Position numbers and translations under genes: made by a program. This document shows, in pieces, positions 9,175 through 19,511 of a stretch of 64,000 nucleotides of DNA. Source of the DNA: Petroclostridium sp. X23. Lineage in GTDB: Bacteria; Bacillota; Clostridia; SK-Y3. How positions within the stretch are numbered: position 1 is the stretch's first letter; every line of letters begins with the position of its first letter. The stretch lies in NCBI RefSeq assembly GCF_030013905.1, contig NZ_CP124862.1, forward strand, positions 2,235,051-2,299,050, in the 5' to 3' direction. A model generated the notes under the pieces. It was not told the DNA's origin. It saw only the letters and a list, made by a program, of their open reading frames with translations, and did not search any database.

Positions 9175-10476
9175 TTAGAAGGGCCCTTTTTGCATAATGC
9201 CGAGCATGATGCAGAGAATGTTAATAACAGTGGCAAGAAGTGGGAACCAGAGCAACGTCTTGTAAAGTGGCTTGGAGAGATTATCATCAACTATGGACCC
9301 CAGAGTGATTGAACCGCCACTTGAGAATGGGGAGTATCCGGTAAATCCAGCAGGGACGGATATACAGGAGTAGAGAAGACATGTGTTAAGCCCGGTGCTT
9401 TGTGCGATGCCAGCGACCATCGTGCCAAGAGTTGGTATAACTCCACTAGTAGTGGATACGAAGTAACTCATGAACGAAGCAGCCACGCAAAGGAAATAGG
9501 GTGCAACTCCACTGCTGACGTTATCAGCCGCCCAGACTGTAATTTCATCTAAGATGCCGCCTTTGAGACCAACGGAAACTAATGTGATAATACCGCAGAC
9601 CAAGAGGATAGATCCCATCGGAATCCTCTTAAATGCTTCTTTTTCATCGCCAACCTTTAAGATAATAGAGGCTATGATTAGAATAGGTATGATAAAGAGT
9701 ACATCATTAAACTTGTTGAGAGTAATGAAAAAATCACCACCGATTAGCGTTTTCAAGACACTCATAAGTATCATACTGCCGAACGCTACCATGAGAAGGA
9801 TGGCTGTCTTTTTCTGTACTTTGTCGAAGGGATCTGGATGCATAACACTTTCACTGACCTTGGTTTTGTATCCCTTCAGTATAAAGTAAAAAGCTACAAA
9901 TACAAGAACCTGAACTATTATGTTGTTAATCCACATAGTTCGGACTATCGGAATGGCCTGCTCCATGGAATAGCCATGCGCCAGCATTGTGTTGGTAGTG
10001 ATGATGCCGAACTGGCCAACACTGGAATAGCCACCGGCGATTGGAGCACCGATTATTATGATAGCAGCGAGTATGAGACTTATGCTACTGTCAACGCAGA
10101 TGGGGATAATGATGGGGGCTGTAAAAGCGAACATGGCATATGCGGGCACACCAATCATAGACATAATAAAATTAATTGCGAAAAGTATAATCGGGATTAG
10201 AGGCGGGCACTTCCTTCCCCACCGTGTTGCTACTTGAATAATGCGGTGAAGAGTGCCGTTATTTATGGCGAAACCGAAAAAGAAGGTCATAAACACAAGG
10301 GTCATCATCAGCTTGGACGGCCAGAGCGCGATGACACCGCTGACACTGAGACCACAGCCCAGAACCCCTAGCAATACTGCTAATACTGTAGAAATAATAC
10401 CGGCATTTACCTTTAAAAAGAAACCAAGAAAAATAGCGCTCAAGATACAAATAAGAAAAATCACTGATAGACTCAT
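9175..10476 (-). CDS. MatC-like (SLC13-type) carboxylate carrier
   Basis: The 433-residue protein has about 11-12 hydrophobic segments and no soluble domain. The N-terminal 150 residues resemble the dicarboxylate carrier MatC N-terminal domain, and FVSTTSGVIPTLGTM near residue 345 is the kind of substrate loop seen in this superfamily and in the second carrier at 19512. It is the first gene of operon 1, about 290 nt after the sigma-54 promoter and 134 nt before dmdA, so it is the likely uptake system for the pathway substrate. The exact substrate is unknown. The ATG follows GTGAGGTATAAAA. Confidence 0.82.
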   Translation of the reverse strand: MSLSVIFLICILSAIFLGFFLKVNAGIISTVLAVLLGVLGCGLSVSGVIALWPSKLMMTLVFMTFFFGFAINNGTLHRIIQVATRWGRKCPPLIPIILFAINFIMSMIGVPAYAMFAFTAPIIIPICVDSSISLILAAIIIIGAPIAGGYSSVGQFGIITTNTMLAHGYSMEQAIPIVRTMWINNIIVQVLVFVAFYFILKGYKTKVSESVMHPDPFDKVQKKTAILLMVAFGSMILMSVLKTLIGGDFFITLNKFNDVLFIIPILIIASIILKVGDEKEAFKRIPMGSILLVCGIITLVSVGLKGGILDEITVWAADNVSSGVAPYFLCVAASFMSYFVSTTSGVIPTLGTMVAGIAQSTGLNTCLLYSCISVPAGFTGYSPFSSGGSITLGSIVDDNLSKPLYKTLLWFPLLATVINILCIMLGIMQKGPF

Positions 10477-10483
10477 TTTTATA

Positions 10484-10767
10484 CCTCACTTATATTATTT
10501 ATTTTTTGAAAAGCAATGCAAAACATAAAAGGACTCAACCTAAAGGATCTACCCATCAAAGACGAAAAAAGTTTTTGATGCATTCATAGCATCACCTAAA
10601 AAATAACAAGCACAACTATAGAGTCATATACGGTTGTTTTCAAAAACGGTTTTTTTATGGTGACATTGGGCATCCCTCCTTAAAGTTCAAATTAAGCTTT
10701 TTTATCAATCCATTTGCCTTAAAAATAGACATGCTTTAAAATCTTTCCGTCTTTGCTCTTTATATTT
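10484..10767. other. 5' leader of catabolic operon 1
   Basis: This is the transcribed leader between the sigma-54 promoter and the carrier gene, about 270 nt long. No recognised RNA motif is found; short A/T runs and a CATCAAA/TTTGATG inverted repeat near 10550-10580 are the only structures seen. Confidence 0.4.
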
Positions 10768-10783
10768 AGCAATGTTCGTGCCA
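10768..10783 (-). promoter_or_regulatory. Sigma-54 promoter of operon 1
   Basis: The minus strand reads TGGCACGAACATTGCT, an exact fit to TGGCACG-N4-TTGCW. It points at the carrier gene that opens operon 1 and lies close to a divergent sigma-54 activator gene. Transcription should start near 10756. Confidence 0.92.
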
Positions 10784-10956
10784 ATTTCCCGCGATAGAGA
10801 TATATTTTAATAATTTTTGAGACAAATCATAAAATCGATTATAAAAAATGCTGTTTTATGGCGCATATTGAACCTATGCGTAATACCTACCAAATGAGAT
10901 TGCAGCACACTGTATTTACATTAATTACATATTGCTTTGAAGAGATCCCCATCTTC

Positions 10957-10985
10957 GTTTCATCAAATCGTTTCACCGTGTTTCA
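10957..10985. promoter_or_regulatory. Three GTTTCA repeats, candidate activator sites
   Basis: GTTTCA occurs at 10957, 10970 and 10980, spaced 13 and 10 nt, about 180 nt upstream of the -24 element. That is the usual distance for upstream activating sites of sigma-54 activators. The binding protein is inferred to be the product of the gene at 11169. Confidence 0.45.
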
Positions 10986-10988
10986 TTG

Positions 10989-11017
10989 TTGCAGTCACAT
11001 TTGAATTATGTTATAAT
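10989..11017 (+). promoter_or_regulatory. Sigma-A-type promoter of the activator gene
   Basis: TTGCAG and TATAAT are separated by exactly 17 nt and point to the activator gene at 11169. The candidate activator repeats end 4 nt upstream, which would suit autoregulation. Confidence 0.7.
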
Positions 11018-11095
11018 TATATTCCAAAGGCTCACGATCAGTAAATCGTGCAACCAAACCCTACCATCATCTCCTGTGCAAATATAATACGCTCT

Positions 11096-11126
11096 CCTTG
11101 AAATAGCTTATACTTTTATTTCAAGG
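11096..11126 (+). other. Leader hairpin of the activator mRNA
   Basis: A perfect 10-bp stem (CCTTGAAATA and TATTTCAAGG) with an 11-nt loop lies in the 5' leader, ending 27 nt before the ribosome binding site. No T-run follows, so it is probably not a terminator. Confidence 0.5.
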
Positions 11127-11168
11127 AAACGAACATGATCTTTGAATTCTTTTAGGAGGTACTGCAAT

Positions 11169-13016
11169 ATGAATACACGACTTGTTTTTTTAAGTTATGG
11201 AAAACAGATGAAACTTATTAAATCCGTATACCGATTATACCCCGATATTGAATTTGTTATTCTTGAAGTCACGCCTGAACATGTAATAGAAGAAATCCTC
11301 GACCTCGAAAGCAAACAGCATATTGATGTACTCATATCATCTGGCTCCAACGCTCGAATAATCAAGCAATGCAATGAAATCAATACCCCACTTGTAGAAA
11401 TCCAAGTCACAGGTTTTGACCTCTTATGTGTTCTTAAGGAAGTGCGGCGCCATTCCAACAAGATAGCTATTATTACGAACAAAAATCTCATTCCCTATCT
11501 TGCTGAGACAAAAAGTATACTGCGAGTTGATGTTGAAGAGTACACATATGACGGTTTAACCGATTTAGAGTGTACTATCGACCAACTAAAGGAATCAGGA
11601 ATACAGGACATCATCGGAGGTAGCTACACATGCCGTTTAGCAGAGGAAAAAGGATTAAGAGGACATCTGTTGTGGCGAATACCTGCCATAAAGCTCGCTA
11701 TCGATAATTCTATAATAATGGCTCATTCCAACAAGAAGCTATTTTCTGACGCCACACATTTTAAAACTATCATTAATTCGACATATGAAGGAATTATGTC
11801 CGTATCCAAGACTGGAATTATTGAGCTCATCAATCCAAGGGCTGAAAAAATCATTGGAATCTCCGCTGACAAAATCATAGGTAAAAACGTCAACGATATA
11901 ATCCAAGGGATAAACGTTGAAGAATTGGTTACCAGTAATATAAAAAAGATCAATGAATTTTGTATTATCGACAATATGAAAGTTATGAATACACAAGTTC
12001 CTGTTAATGTGCATGGGGATGTCACGGGTGTTGTTATTACTTTTCAATATGTAGATATTATCCAGAGAGCTAGTGAAGCCATACAGCGTCATGATGGAGG
12101 CAATCATTTTAGTGCAAAGACTCATTTTTCTGATATTATTGGAAAGGCGCCGATTTTGCTTGAAGCAAAAAAAGATGCAAAAATATATGCTAATACTCCC
12201 TCCACAATATTAATCAACGGTGAGAGTGGAACGGGAAAAGATTTATTTGCTCAGAGTATCCATAATGCGAGTTCTAGGGCACTTAAACCATTCGTAGCTG
12301 TAAACTGCGCCTCTTTTCCTGAAAGCCTCATAGAAAGCGAACTGTTTGGTTATGACGAGGGCGCATTTACCGGGGCACGTCGTGGGGGCAAGCGTGGCTA
12401 TTTTGAGCTGGCTCAGGGGGGCACTTTGTTTTTGGATGAGATTAGCGAACTTTCTCTTCCGATACAGTCACGATTCCTCCGCGTTCTTGAACAGCATGAG
12501 TTTTTCCGTGTTGGCGGCCAACGTCCCATATATACAGATGCCCGGGTTATTGCAGCCACTAATAAAAGTCTACTGACTCTGGTTTCGGAACAAAAATTTC
12601 GAATTGACCTGTTTTATCGTCTCAATATCCTTGAGATTCAACTGCCTCCACTTCGTGAGCGCATTGATGATGTTGCTGACCTAGCTGAGTTTTTTTTGCA
12701 GAGCTTTCGCCCCGACCTTTCTCCGTCCACGATTAAGAGGATCGCAAACAATGAATTGCTGACACAATATAAGTGGCCAGGTAACATCAGGGAATTGAGA
12801 AATATTATGGAACGTTTTTCAGTCCAGTATCAGGGCTACGACACTGAAACAAAATTGTTTGAAAAAATTCTGTTTATCCACCCAACCCATGTTTGCGAGG
12901 AAAAACAATTTATTGAAACAGCCCTCTCTAAATGCAACACCGAAACGGATGCCGCCAAGATGCTTGGGGTCAGTAGAAGTACCTTGTGGCGAAAGAAAAA
13001 AAAGTTGGGTATTTAG
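11169..13016 (+). CDS. PrpR-type sigma-54-dependent transcriptional activator
   Basis: The 615-residue protein has a PrpR N-terminal sensor domain (about residues 5-185), a PAS domain (about 200-295), a sigma-54 AAA+ domain and a Fis-type helix-turn-helix (SRSTLWRKKKKLGI at the end). Walker A is GESGTGKD near residue 351, the sigma-54 contact loop GAFTGA is near 398, and Walker B is TLFLDE. The ATG at 11169 follows AGGAGGT at 8 nt; an earlier ATG at 11142 lacks a site. PrpR sensor domains bind small acids such as methylcitrate. It is divergent from operon 1, whose promoter is sigma-54 type, so it very probably activates that operon. Confidence 0.93.
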   Translation: MNTRLVFLSYGKQMKLIKSVYRLYPDIEFVILEVTPEHVIEEILDLESKQHIDVLISSGSNARIIKQCNEINTPLVEIQVTGFDLLCVLKEVRRHSNKIAIITNKNLIPYLAETKSILRVDVEEYTYDGLTDLECTIDQLKESGIQDIIGGSYTCRLAEEKGLRGHLLWRIPAIKLAIDNSIIMAHSNKKLFSDATHFKTIINSTYEGIMSVSKTGIIELINPRAEKIIGISADKIIGKNVNDIIQGINVEELVTSNIKKINEFCIIDNMKVMNTQVPVNVHGDVTGVVITFQYVDIIQRASEAIQRHDGGNHFSAKTHFSDIIGKAPILLEAKKDAKIYANTPSTILINGESGTGKDLFAQSIHNASSRALKPFVAVNCASFPESLIESELFGYDEGAFTGARRGGKRGYFELAQGGTLFLDEISELSLPIQSRFLRVLEQHEFFRVGGQRPIYTDARVIAATNKSLLTLVSEQKFRIDLFYRLNILEIQLPPLRERIDDVADLAEFFLQSFRPDLSPSTIKRIANNELLTQYKWPGNIRELRNIMERFSVQYQGYDTETKLFEKILFIHPTHVCEEKQFIETALSKCNTETDAAKMLGVSRSTLWRKKKKLGI

Positions 13017-13324
13017 AATCCGTGTCTGCCTTCGAGACCTTCCGGCCACGGCATGGCAAAACTTGAACCCTCTCCCGTCGCTTTCGCTCTCACAAAGTAA
13101 GGGGACACACCTCCGCAAGACGGTCTTTCTCTTTGAGGAATGTCCCCAGGCTCTACCAAATGATTCTATCGGCCAGCACACCTTCGTGTGCCTTACCCCC
13201 GGAGTTGTAATCCAGTTGACTCTAGTCAACTTCTTTAACAGGGGAATACTTCCCCCGTTCCCCCCTTGGCCGTGGGTAGTTAAACATAATAATAATCACT
13301 ATATCAATGACATAGTGATTATAC
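13017..13324. other. Gap between activator and tRNA with several inverted repeats
   Basis: No gene is seen. It holds an AGTTGACT/AGTCAACT inverted repeat with a 2-nt centre (13214-13231), GGGGAC and GTCCCC boxes about 45 nt apart (13102-13148), and an 11-bp hairpin (13292-13322). GTCCCC-type boxes recur near REP elements elsewhere in the window, so part may be repeat debris. Confidence 0.4.
13292..13322 (-). terminator. Hairpin just after tRNA-Thr
   Basis: ATAATCACTAT and ATAGTGATTAT form an 11-bp stem with a 9-nt loop, 2 nt beyond the tRNA CCA end. The tail is TATTATTATGTTT on the minus strand, so it could terminate the tRNA transcript. Confidence 0.5.
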
Positions 13325-13400
13325 TGGAGCCAACAACGGAACTTGAACCCACGACCTGCTGATTACGAATCAGCTGCTCTACCGGCTGAGCTATGTTGGC
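13325..13400 (-). tRNA. tRNA-Thr (anticodon CGT)
   Basis: A 76-nt cloverleaf is readable on the minus strand: acceptor GCCAACA/TGTTGGC, D-arm AGCTCAGCCGGTAGAGC, anticodon stem GCTGA/TCAGC with loop TTCGTAA, T-arm with GGTTCAAGTTC, discriminator T and an encoded CCA. The anticodon CGT reads ACG (Thr). A partial look-alike of its 3' end occurs at 1549-1571. Confidence 0.97.
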
Positions 13401-13515
13401 AGGATGGAGCTACGCTCCAAATTACGAATGAAAAATTAATAATGAATAATTAAGGCAGGATTTTGCTTTGCAAAATCTTCATTAACTCTCATATTTCATC
13501 TCTTCATCTATCATC

Positions 13516-14365
13516 TTAAGATGATAGCATTTCCTCTGGCTTTATTTTATCATATTTCTCGTACTTTTGACCTGCAAGAGATATGTCAAATTGACATATG
13601 GTTCTATATTTACAATATGTACAAGAAGTTTTTTTATCATTAAATTTTTTAGGTTTAATTTCAATATTCCCTTGTATTATAGACTCGCACAAATCCCCTG
13701 TAATTTTTAGCATATGTGAAAGTAACTTTTCAAAGTCTTTTTCTTCCAAGGTCTTTGATTTTCCCCCTATTGATCCTTCCTTTTTAACATTTACAGGAAT
13801 AATATTTGAATATCCGTTTATTTCGCTATCTATATTATTAATTATATTTATATCTTTAAGCACCAATCCATCCATCTTAAAGAGTTTCCTTATTTCATTT
13901 TCTACATTAAAAATGATTTCTTTATTATTAATATTATCAGATTCAATAATAGGGTCATCAATTTTAAAGTAAAATACACCCGCTGGCTTTGCTGCTCTTG
14001 CATTATTACTTTGACTAAAACCATTCAATACTGCATTCAAATAAATCATAAGCTGTAATTGCAAGCCATTTACTACTTCTGTCAAATTCAAATTTTTTCC
14101 TCCTGATTTATAATCAATTATCTTAATGAAAATGTCTTCATTTGTTCTTATTACATCTACCCTGTCTATTCTTCCTTCAATATATATAGTTTCTTCATTA
14201 GGAAGAATAACTTCTATAGGAGGAAATTTGCTTTTTTTTCAAAGCTTGCTTCAAAATAAAATTCATTAAATTTTCCTTTTTTTATATGTTCCGTAAGAAT
14301 CCATGCCGTCTTCTCTGCCACCCGTTTTATTCTTGAAAGCCTATAAACGTTTCTGCTTTTTCTAT
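13516..14365 (-). pseudogene. addB: addB remnant (C-terminal nuclease part)
   Basis: The minus strand encodes the end of AddB, the helicase-nuclease subunit of RecBCD-like repair enzymes. GRIDRVD and KIIDYKSGGKNLN are the nuclease motifs, and CTYCKYRTICQFD carries the C-terminal Fe-S cysteines. The intact reading frame covers about 190 residues from 14091. Upstream the match continues (SRIKRVAEKTAWILTEHI), but a one-base loss in the A-run near 14230 breaks the frame. The roughly 800-residue helicase-like N-terminus and addA are absent. It is non-functional here unless intact addAB lies elsewhere. Confidence 0.85.
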
Positions 14366-14397
14366 TTACCTAAGTTTTGTACAAATGACTTAGGTAA
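14366..14397. repeat. Perfect 10-bp inverted repeat at a gene-fragment junction
   Basis: TTACCTAAGT and ACTTAGGTAA flank a 12-nt loop exactly where the addB remnant ends and an aldo/keto reductase remnant begins. It may be a terminator of the lost gene or the scar of an excised element. Confidence 0.5.
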
Positions 14398-14549
14398 GTA
14401 ATTCAATTTGCATAGAATTATGCTTTCTCACTCCAAAACACATAATTTTGCCACTGCTACGAAGTTCATCAAATGCTTGAGCAACCTCCTCTGGTTCCAT
14501 AAGTGTATTAGGATTATGAAGTAGCAGTACGTTATCATACTCAAAATTA
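14390..14549 (-). pseudogene. Aldo/keto reductase fragment
   Basis: About 50 residues in one minus-strand frame match the barrel C-terminal half of aldo/keto reductases: YDNVLLLHNPNTLMEPEEVA, then FDELRSSGKIMCFGV, then MQIELLT before a stop. The catalytic N-terminal part and the true C-terminus are missing. It is a short deletion remnant beside hppA. Confidence 0.7.
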
Positions 14550-14576
14550 ACTTAAAACATATATTTTATTAAACTA

Positions 14577-16688
14577 TTATTTTATGAGATTTATTAAAAT
14601 CCCACCTACTTTAGCAAACAAAGGCGCAAATACTAATGCAACAATTGTCATAAGTTTTATTAGAATATTCATAGCTGGACCTGCAGTATCTTTGAATGGG
14701 TCACCAACGGTATCTCCAACAACTGCAGCTTTATGTGCATCGCTACCTTTTCCACCATGCTCTCCAGTTTCAATATATTTTTTAGCGTTATCCCAAGCAC
14801 CACCAGAATTAGACATAAATATAGCTAAAAGAACTCCAGATACAACTGCCCCTGCAAGAAGTCCACCTAAAGCTTCTGCACCTAATAAAACACCAACTAC
14901 AACTGGTACAATTACGGCAAGAACACCAGGTAGAACCATTTCCTTTAGAGCTGCAGCGGTAGAAATATCAACGCAAGTCTTATAGTCAGGTTTTGTATTA
15001 CCCGCCATAATGCCAGGATTTTCTCTGAACTGTCTTCGAACTTCTTCAATCATTTTGTTTGCTGCATGACCTACAGCTTCCATTGAAAGCGCTCCGAAGA
15101 AGAATGGTAAAACACCACCTATAAGAACACCAACCAATGTAACAGGATTTAAAAGATCAATTGATTTTAACCCAACCGCTTGTGAATATGAAGCAAATAA
15201 TGCAAGTGCTGTTAAAGCTGCCGAACCAATTGCAAAACCTTTTCCAATTGCTGCAGTCGTGTTTCCTACTGAATCAAGTTTATCAGTTATTTTTCTAACC
15301 TCTTTAGGAAGTTCTGACATTTCAGCTATACCACCGGCGTTATCTGCTATTGGGCCATACGCATCAACTGCAACGGTCATACCAGCAGTTGAAAGCATTC
15401 CAAGGGCAGCTAGTGAAATACCATAAAGCCCCATAGTAGCATTAGAGCTTCCACCCATTACGAAGAAAGAAACTAAAACTGCAACTGAAATAAATAATAT
15501 TGGAAGTACTGCAGAATACATACCAACTGCAAGACCAGAAATTATTGTAGTCGCTGGCCCTGTTTGTGATTGCTTAGCTATTTTCTTAACATGGTTATAA
15601 TCACCGGAGGTATAAACTTCAGTTACTTGTCCAATTAAAACACCTGCAATTAAACCTACTGCAACGGACCAAAAGGCATTTAAATTTCCAAATAACATAT
15701 TACTTAATATTACCGCCGTTATGATAACAATAACACCACTTACATAAGTACCAGTTTTTAAAGATTTTTGCGGATTAGAATTTTCATTATCCTTAACAAA
15801 TAAAGAACCTATTATAGAAGAGATAATACCTACAGAAGCAAGAACCAATGGAAAAACAATTCCTTCACCCTTACTGAATAAAACTGCTCCAAGGGTTAAT
15901 GTTGAAATTATTGCACCAACATAGGATTCAAAAAGGTCAGCTCCCATTCCTGCAACGTCACCTACGTTATCTCCAACGTTGTCAGCAATAACTGCTGGAT
16001 TTCTTGGATCATCCTCAGGTATTCCTGCTTCTACTTTACCAACAAGGTCGGCCCCAACATCCGCAGCCTTAGTATAAATACCACCGCCAACTCGTGCAAA
16101 TAATGCAATTGAGCTCGCTCCAAGACCAAATCCTGTGATAACATTTATTTTATCTGATCCGAATATTAAATATAATATTCCTATACCTAAAAGTCCTAAT
16201 CCTACTACAGACATCCCCATAACCGCTCCGCCGGAAAAGGCGATTTCAAGAGCCTTGTTTTCGGCACTACTTGAAGAATTTTCTTTACTAACATTTGCGG
16301 TTATAGTACTAGCATCTGTAACTGCAATCTCATGAGCTTTAACTTGTTCCCCTCTTGCAGCATTTGCTGTTCTAACATTAGCCTTAGTTGCAACTTTCAT
16401 TCCAAAATATCCAGCTAAGATTGAAAATGTAGCTCCAATTATAAAACAAATAGCTGTTAACCAATCAAGAGTGATTCCTAAGATAACGAATACAACCGAA
16501 ATAAAAACTGCAAGAGCTTTATATTCTCTTGCTAGGAAAGCCATAGCACCTTCTTCAATATAACCAGCAATTTCCTTCATCCTATCTGTACCTACATCTG
16601 TTTTAGAAATTTTATTAGATAAGAAAAAAGCGAATAATAATCCAAGTACTCCTGCAATTGGAGCAAAATATAATACTGAATTGTTCAT
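14577..16688 (-). CDS. hppA: Membrane-bound ion-pumping pyrophosphatase
   Basis: The 703-residue, roughly 16-helix protein couples hydrolysis of pyrophosphate to export of H+ or Na+. The substrate loop [20 protein letters not shown] near residue 210 and the nearby [17 protein letters not shown] carry the metal-binding aspartates. [20 protein letters not shown] near residue 465 has Ala, not Lys, at the position that separates K+-dependent from K+-independent enzymes, so it should need K+. H+ and Na+ transport cannot be separated safely by eye. The length is normal and the frame intact. A weak TTGGCA/TATAAG promoter lies about 150 nt upstream. Confidence 0.96.
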   Translation of the reverse strand: MNNSVLYFAPIAGVLGLLFAFFLSNKISKTDVGTDRMKEIAGYIEEGAMAFLAREYKALAVFISVVFVILGITLDWLTAICFIIGATFSILAGYFGMKVATKANVRTANAARGEQVKAHEIAVTDASTITANVSKENSSSSAENKALEIAFSGGAVMGMSVVGLGLLGIGILYLIFGSDKINVITGFGLGASSIALFARVGGGIYTKAADVGADLVGKVEAGIPEDDPRNPAVIADNVGDNVGDVAGMGADLFESYVGAIISTLTLGAVLFSKGEGIVFPLVLASVGIISSIIGSLFVKDNENSNPQKSLKTGTYVSGVIVIITAVILSNMLFGNLNAFWSVAVGLIAGVLIGQVTEVYTSGDYNHVKKIAKQSQTGPATTIISGLAVGMYSAVLPILFISVAVLVSFFVMGGSSNATMGLYGISLAALGMLSTAGMTVAVDAYGPIADNAGGIAEMSELPKEVRKITDKLDSVGNTTAAIGKGFAIGSAALTALALFASYSQAVGLKSIDLLNPVTLVGVLIGGVLPFFFGALSMEAVGHAANKMIEEVRRQFRENPGIMAGNTKPDYKTCVDISTAAALKEMVLPGVLAVIVPVVVGVLLGAEALGGLLAGAVVSGVLLAIFMSNSGGAWDNAKKYIETGEHGGKGSDAHKAAVVGDTVGDPFKDTAGPAMNILIKLMTIVALVFAPLFAKVGGILINLIK

Positions 16689-16739
16689 TAATGTGTGTTC
16701 CCCCTTTTAACAAATAAAATGTATTCAGAAACCCGTCAG

Positions 16740-17049
16740 GTCTCCATTTATCTCAATTCCGAATGGTGATTTTTTAAACTTCCCCCCAAAATTTCAAACA
16801 AAATCCCATTAAAATCTTATATTTTTCCAAAAGCACTTGCCAATAATATATAAATTTGAAGCCTCGCAATATGGAGCCTATTTCCAAAAATATTTTGAGA
16901 TGTTTCTATGTTAGGTAATTGACGTAGCCATTCTGACTATCAAAATTTTCTTATTTCAGATTATTTTTCCCAATTTTTCAAAACCCGTACAATCTTCCTC
17001 TGCCTCATTACTTACAAAGTTAAAATTTTTATATAAATATATTATTATA
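16740..17049. other. Non-coding region upstream of hppA
   Basis: AT-rich DNA with stops on both strands. The minus strand has TTGGCA-16-TATAAG near 16820-16850, a possible hppA promoter. Nothing else is recognised. Confidence 0.35.
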
Positions 17050-17155
17050 TTATAAATTATCAAGCTCAATTTGTTCTTCATCCCATGCATACAATTCATT
17101 CAATGCAGGATGTAAAGCTCTTCCTCTTTCTATTAAAGAATATAACACTTATATA
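17050..17155 (-). pseudogene. HxlR-type regulator, C-terminal fragment
   Basis: The minus strand encodes YSLIERGRALHPALNELYAWD and a short tail to a stop, matching the recognition-wing and end of HxlR-family winged-helix regulators. The N-terminal two thirds are absent. Confidence 0.6.
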
Positions 17156-17229
17156 AGTATATTAACTTTTTACTAATTATTAATATTTTTAACCACCTAA
17201 ATTTCTGATTTAACTTTAGACGTAATTTA

Positions 17230-19257
17230 CTATATTTTGAAAACTAAAGATGCTTGCACAAGAACTTTTGAAAGATAATCTATATCATGAATCATGTTTT
17301 TTAAGTGCTCTACCATCGCTACTTGCTCTTCTGTCGTTGAAGATACTTGCTCTACTGATGCAGAAACCTCTTCAATTGTAGCAGTTACGCTTTGCATATT
17401 TGAAATAACCTCATTCTTATACAAGTTTATTTTTTCAATTGCGGCATTTATACTCTTAATCTGCTCTGTAGAATATACTACATCATCCATTATTGTATTA
17501 AATGAGTCCTTTGTTTGGTCCACATATTTATTTTGAATATCTATAATACCTTTCATTACATATGCTGTCTTAGCATTTTCTAAAGAGTACCTCTGAGTTT
17601 CCTTTATAATTACAGCTATTTGATTTGCGGAACTTGAAGATTTCTCTGCTAGTTTTCTAATCTCATCAGCTACTACAGAAAACCCCTTCCCGGCTTCTCC
17701 AGCTCTAGCAGCTTCAATAGACGCATTTAATGCCAATAGATCTGTTTGATCAGCGATTGAATTAATTACTTTTATGATATCACCAATATTATTAGAACTT
17801 TCTTCTAGCTTTTTACTAATGTTAGAAACCTTTTCTATTTCTCCTACACTTTGCTCTGTAATTTCCATCAAGTTTTCAACTATTTGTTTGTTAATATTGA
17901 ACATCCTTAATATATTATCTGAACTATATTTTATAATTTGTGACTTTTCATTAATATCTTCAACTTGTTCTCCTAGTTCATTTATCTTCAAAGATACCTG
18001 CTGCGTATCCATAGCTTGTCTCCCAATCGCCACTGCTACTTCCTGTGTTGTAGCTGCATTTTCATCGATAGCTTGTGCCGTAGAGCTTGAAGCTATACTA
18101 ATCTCCTCGGCGCTTGTATTTAATACATTTATGGAACTATTCATATCTTTAATAAGGTTCTTCACTTTCTCTGTCATTTCATTGAATTTATTTGAAAGCA
18201 TGCCAAACTCATCCACTGACTTGATATTCATTGCTACATTTAAGTTCCCTGATGACATTTCACTCATTACTCCTAACATTTGTGTAATTGGAGTCACCAC
18301 AAGCCTGGAAATATAACAACCTATCACTGTGGCAATCAAAATGAAAATAAGCACAATGAATGACGATTCCTTAAGCAAAGCATTAATAGGCGATTCTACT
18401 TCTGAATAGTTTACTGTAGCAACTAGCATCCACTTTACACCACTTATCTTTACATAGGATGCCACTTTTTCTATCCCCTCATTTGTATAAAGTATATTTT
18501 TAGCTTTTAAATCCGTTGAATCCACTTCACTAGTGGCTGCATCTTCTAATTCTTTAACTACAGTCTTAGTATTTATTTTATCTTTTTCCGGATGTGATAA
18601 GATTATTCCATTACTATCCATTAAATATATATAACCACTTTGCCCAATCTTTATATTAGATAAGTTGGACGTAAAAAAATCTGTTTTAACAACATCTACA
18701 AATACACCTATTATATTTCCATCGTTATCTTTAATAGGAGTTGAAAACGTAACAACAGTTTTTCCATTAGATTTTGCAACAATAATATCACTTATCGTAT
18801 TCTTGCCTGATAACGCTTCTTTAAAATAGCTCCTATCAGATATATTTACTTTTCCTACGTTTTCAGGAACACTATCCGCTACATTTAGTCCGTTTTTATC
18901 TACAATAAAAAGATGTTCCCGATCTTTAACATTATCAAAACTTTTCTTTAATAACTCATTAGCCTTTTCAAGCAATACATTATTTTCACTTAAAAACTCT
19001 GCATCTGATTTTTCATATCTCATAATTAATAAATCTTTAAAAGTATCCTGATTTGAAATTAACTTAGTAGTAGTTAGCACCCCCTCAACTAGCCCTTTAA
19101 TATAGAGTGATGTTTTTTCTGAGTTTGTTGAAAGCTTATCATTTATCTCATTCGTCAGAATGTCTCTACTGGAGTGATATACTAATATCTCAGTTGTCAA
19201 TAAAGAAAAGACTACTAGCATTACAATCGTCAATGGAATTTTTATTTTTATTGTCAT
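17230..19257 (-). CDS. Methyl-accepting chemotaxis protein with dCache-like sensor
   Basis: The 675-residue receptor has a membrane segment at about residues 8-28, an extracellular Cache-type sensor (about 35-275, with [20 protein letters not shown] and [16 protein letters not shown]), a second membrane segment near 285-305, a HAMP domain and a long coiled-coil signalling domain. The tip [20 protein letters not shown] matches the conserved CheA/CheW contact hairpin. dCache sensors often bind carboxylates or amino acids. It lies downstream of, and in the same direction as, a carboxylate carrier and DmdAB genes, so it may sense the same substrate (inference). The ribosome site is weak. Confidence 0.92.
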   Translation of the reverse strand: MTIKIKIPLTIVMLVVFSLLTTEILVYHSSRDILTNEINDKLSTNSEKTSLYIKGLVEGVLTTTKLISNQDTFKDLLIMRYEKSDAEFLSENNVLLEKANELLKKSFDNVKDREHLFIVDKNGLNVADSVPENVGKVNISDRSYFKEALSGKNTISDIIVAKSNGKTVVTFSTPIKDNDGNIIGVFVDVVKTDFFTSNLSNIKIGQSGYIYLMDSNGIILSHPEKDKINTKTVVKELEDAATSEVDSTDLKAKNILYTNEGIEKVASYVKISGVKWMLVATVNYSEVESPINALLKESSFIVLIFILIATVIGCYISRLVVTPITQMLGVMSEMSSGNLNVAMNIKSVDEFGMLSNKFNEMTEKVKNLIKDMNSSINVLNTSAEEISIASSSTAQAIDENAATTQEVAVAIGRQAMDTQQVSLKINELGEQVEDINEKSQIIKYSSDNILRMFNINKQIVENLMEITEQSVGEIEKVSNISKKLEESSNNIGDIIKVINSIADQTDLLALNASIEAARAGEAGKGFSVVADEIRKLAEKSSSSANQIAVIIKETQRYSLENAKTAYVMKGIIDIQNKYVDQTKDSFNTIMDDVVYSTEQIKSINAAIEKINLYKNEVISNMQSVTATIEEVSASVEQVSSTTEEQVAMVEHLKNMIHDIDYLSKVLVQASLVFKI

Positions 19258-19331
19258 TGCCTAATTTCCCGTCCTCTATGTCTTTATACCTAATATGTAG
19301 TAATTATATATCCATAGTTACTATTTTCAGT

Positions 19332-19370
19332 ATTGGTAGTGGACACCTTTATTTTGTGTCCACTACCAAT
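19332..19370. terminator. Perfect 15-bp hairpin between carrier and chemoreceptor
   Basis: ATTGGTAGTGGACAC and its exact complement are separated by 9 nt. It sits after the carrier gene and before the chemoreceptor start, so it probably separates the two transcripts. No strong T-run follows on the minus strand. Confidence 0.55.
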
Positions 19371-19511
19371 AATCATCTTTTTAAAATACTCCTGCCACTT
19401 TAATTAAGTATTTTTATTTATTAATTTTCGTAAGTTAATCATTAATGTTGAAAAGCTTTACTTGTTCCATCCTCTTACTTAAAAAGAAGCATATAGAACT
19501 TAGTACTTTGA

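Noticed and set aside
13102..13148. GGGGAC...GTCCCC pair after the first activator as a full REP unit
   Set aside because: Only six bases match on each side and the sequence between does not fold as at 55619; too weak to call.
16820..16850. TGGCAAGTGCTTTTGG upstream of hppA as a fourth sigma-54 promoter
   Set aside because: The -12 half lacks TTGC, and no activator sites are present. A weak sigma-A promoter explains it better.
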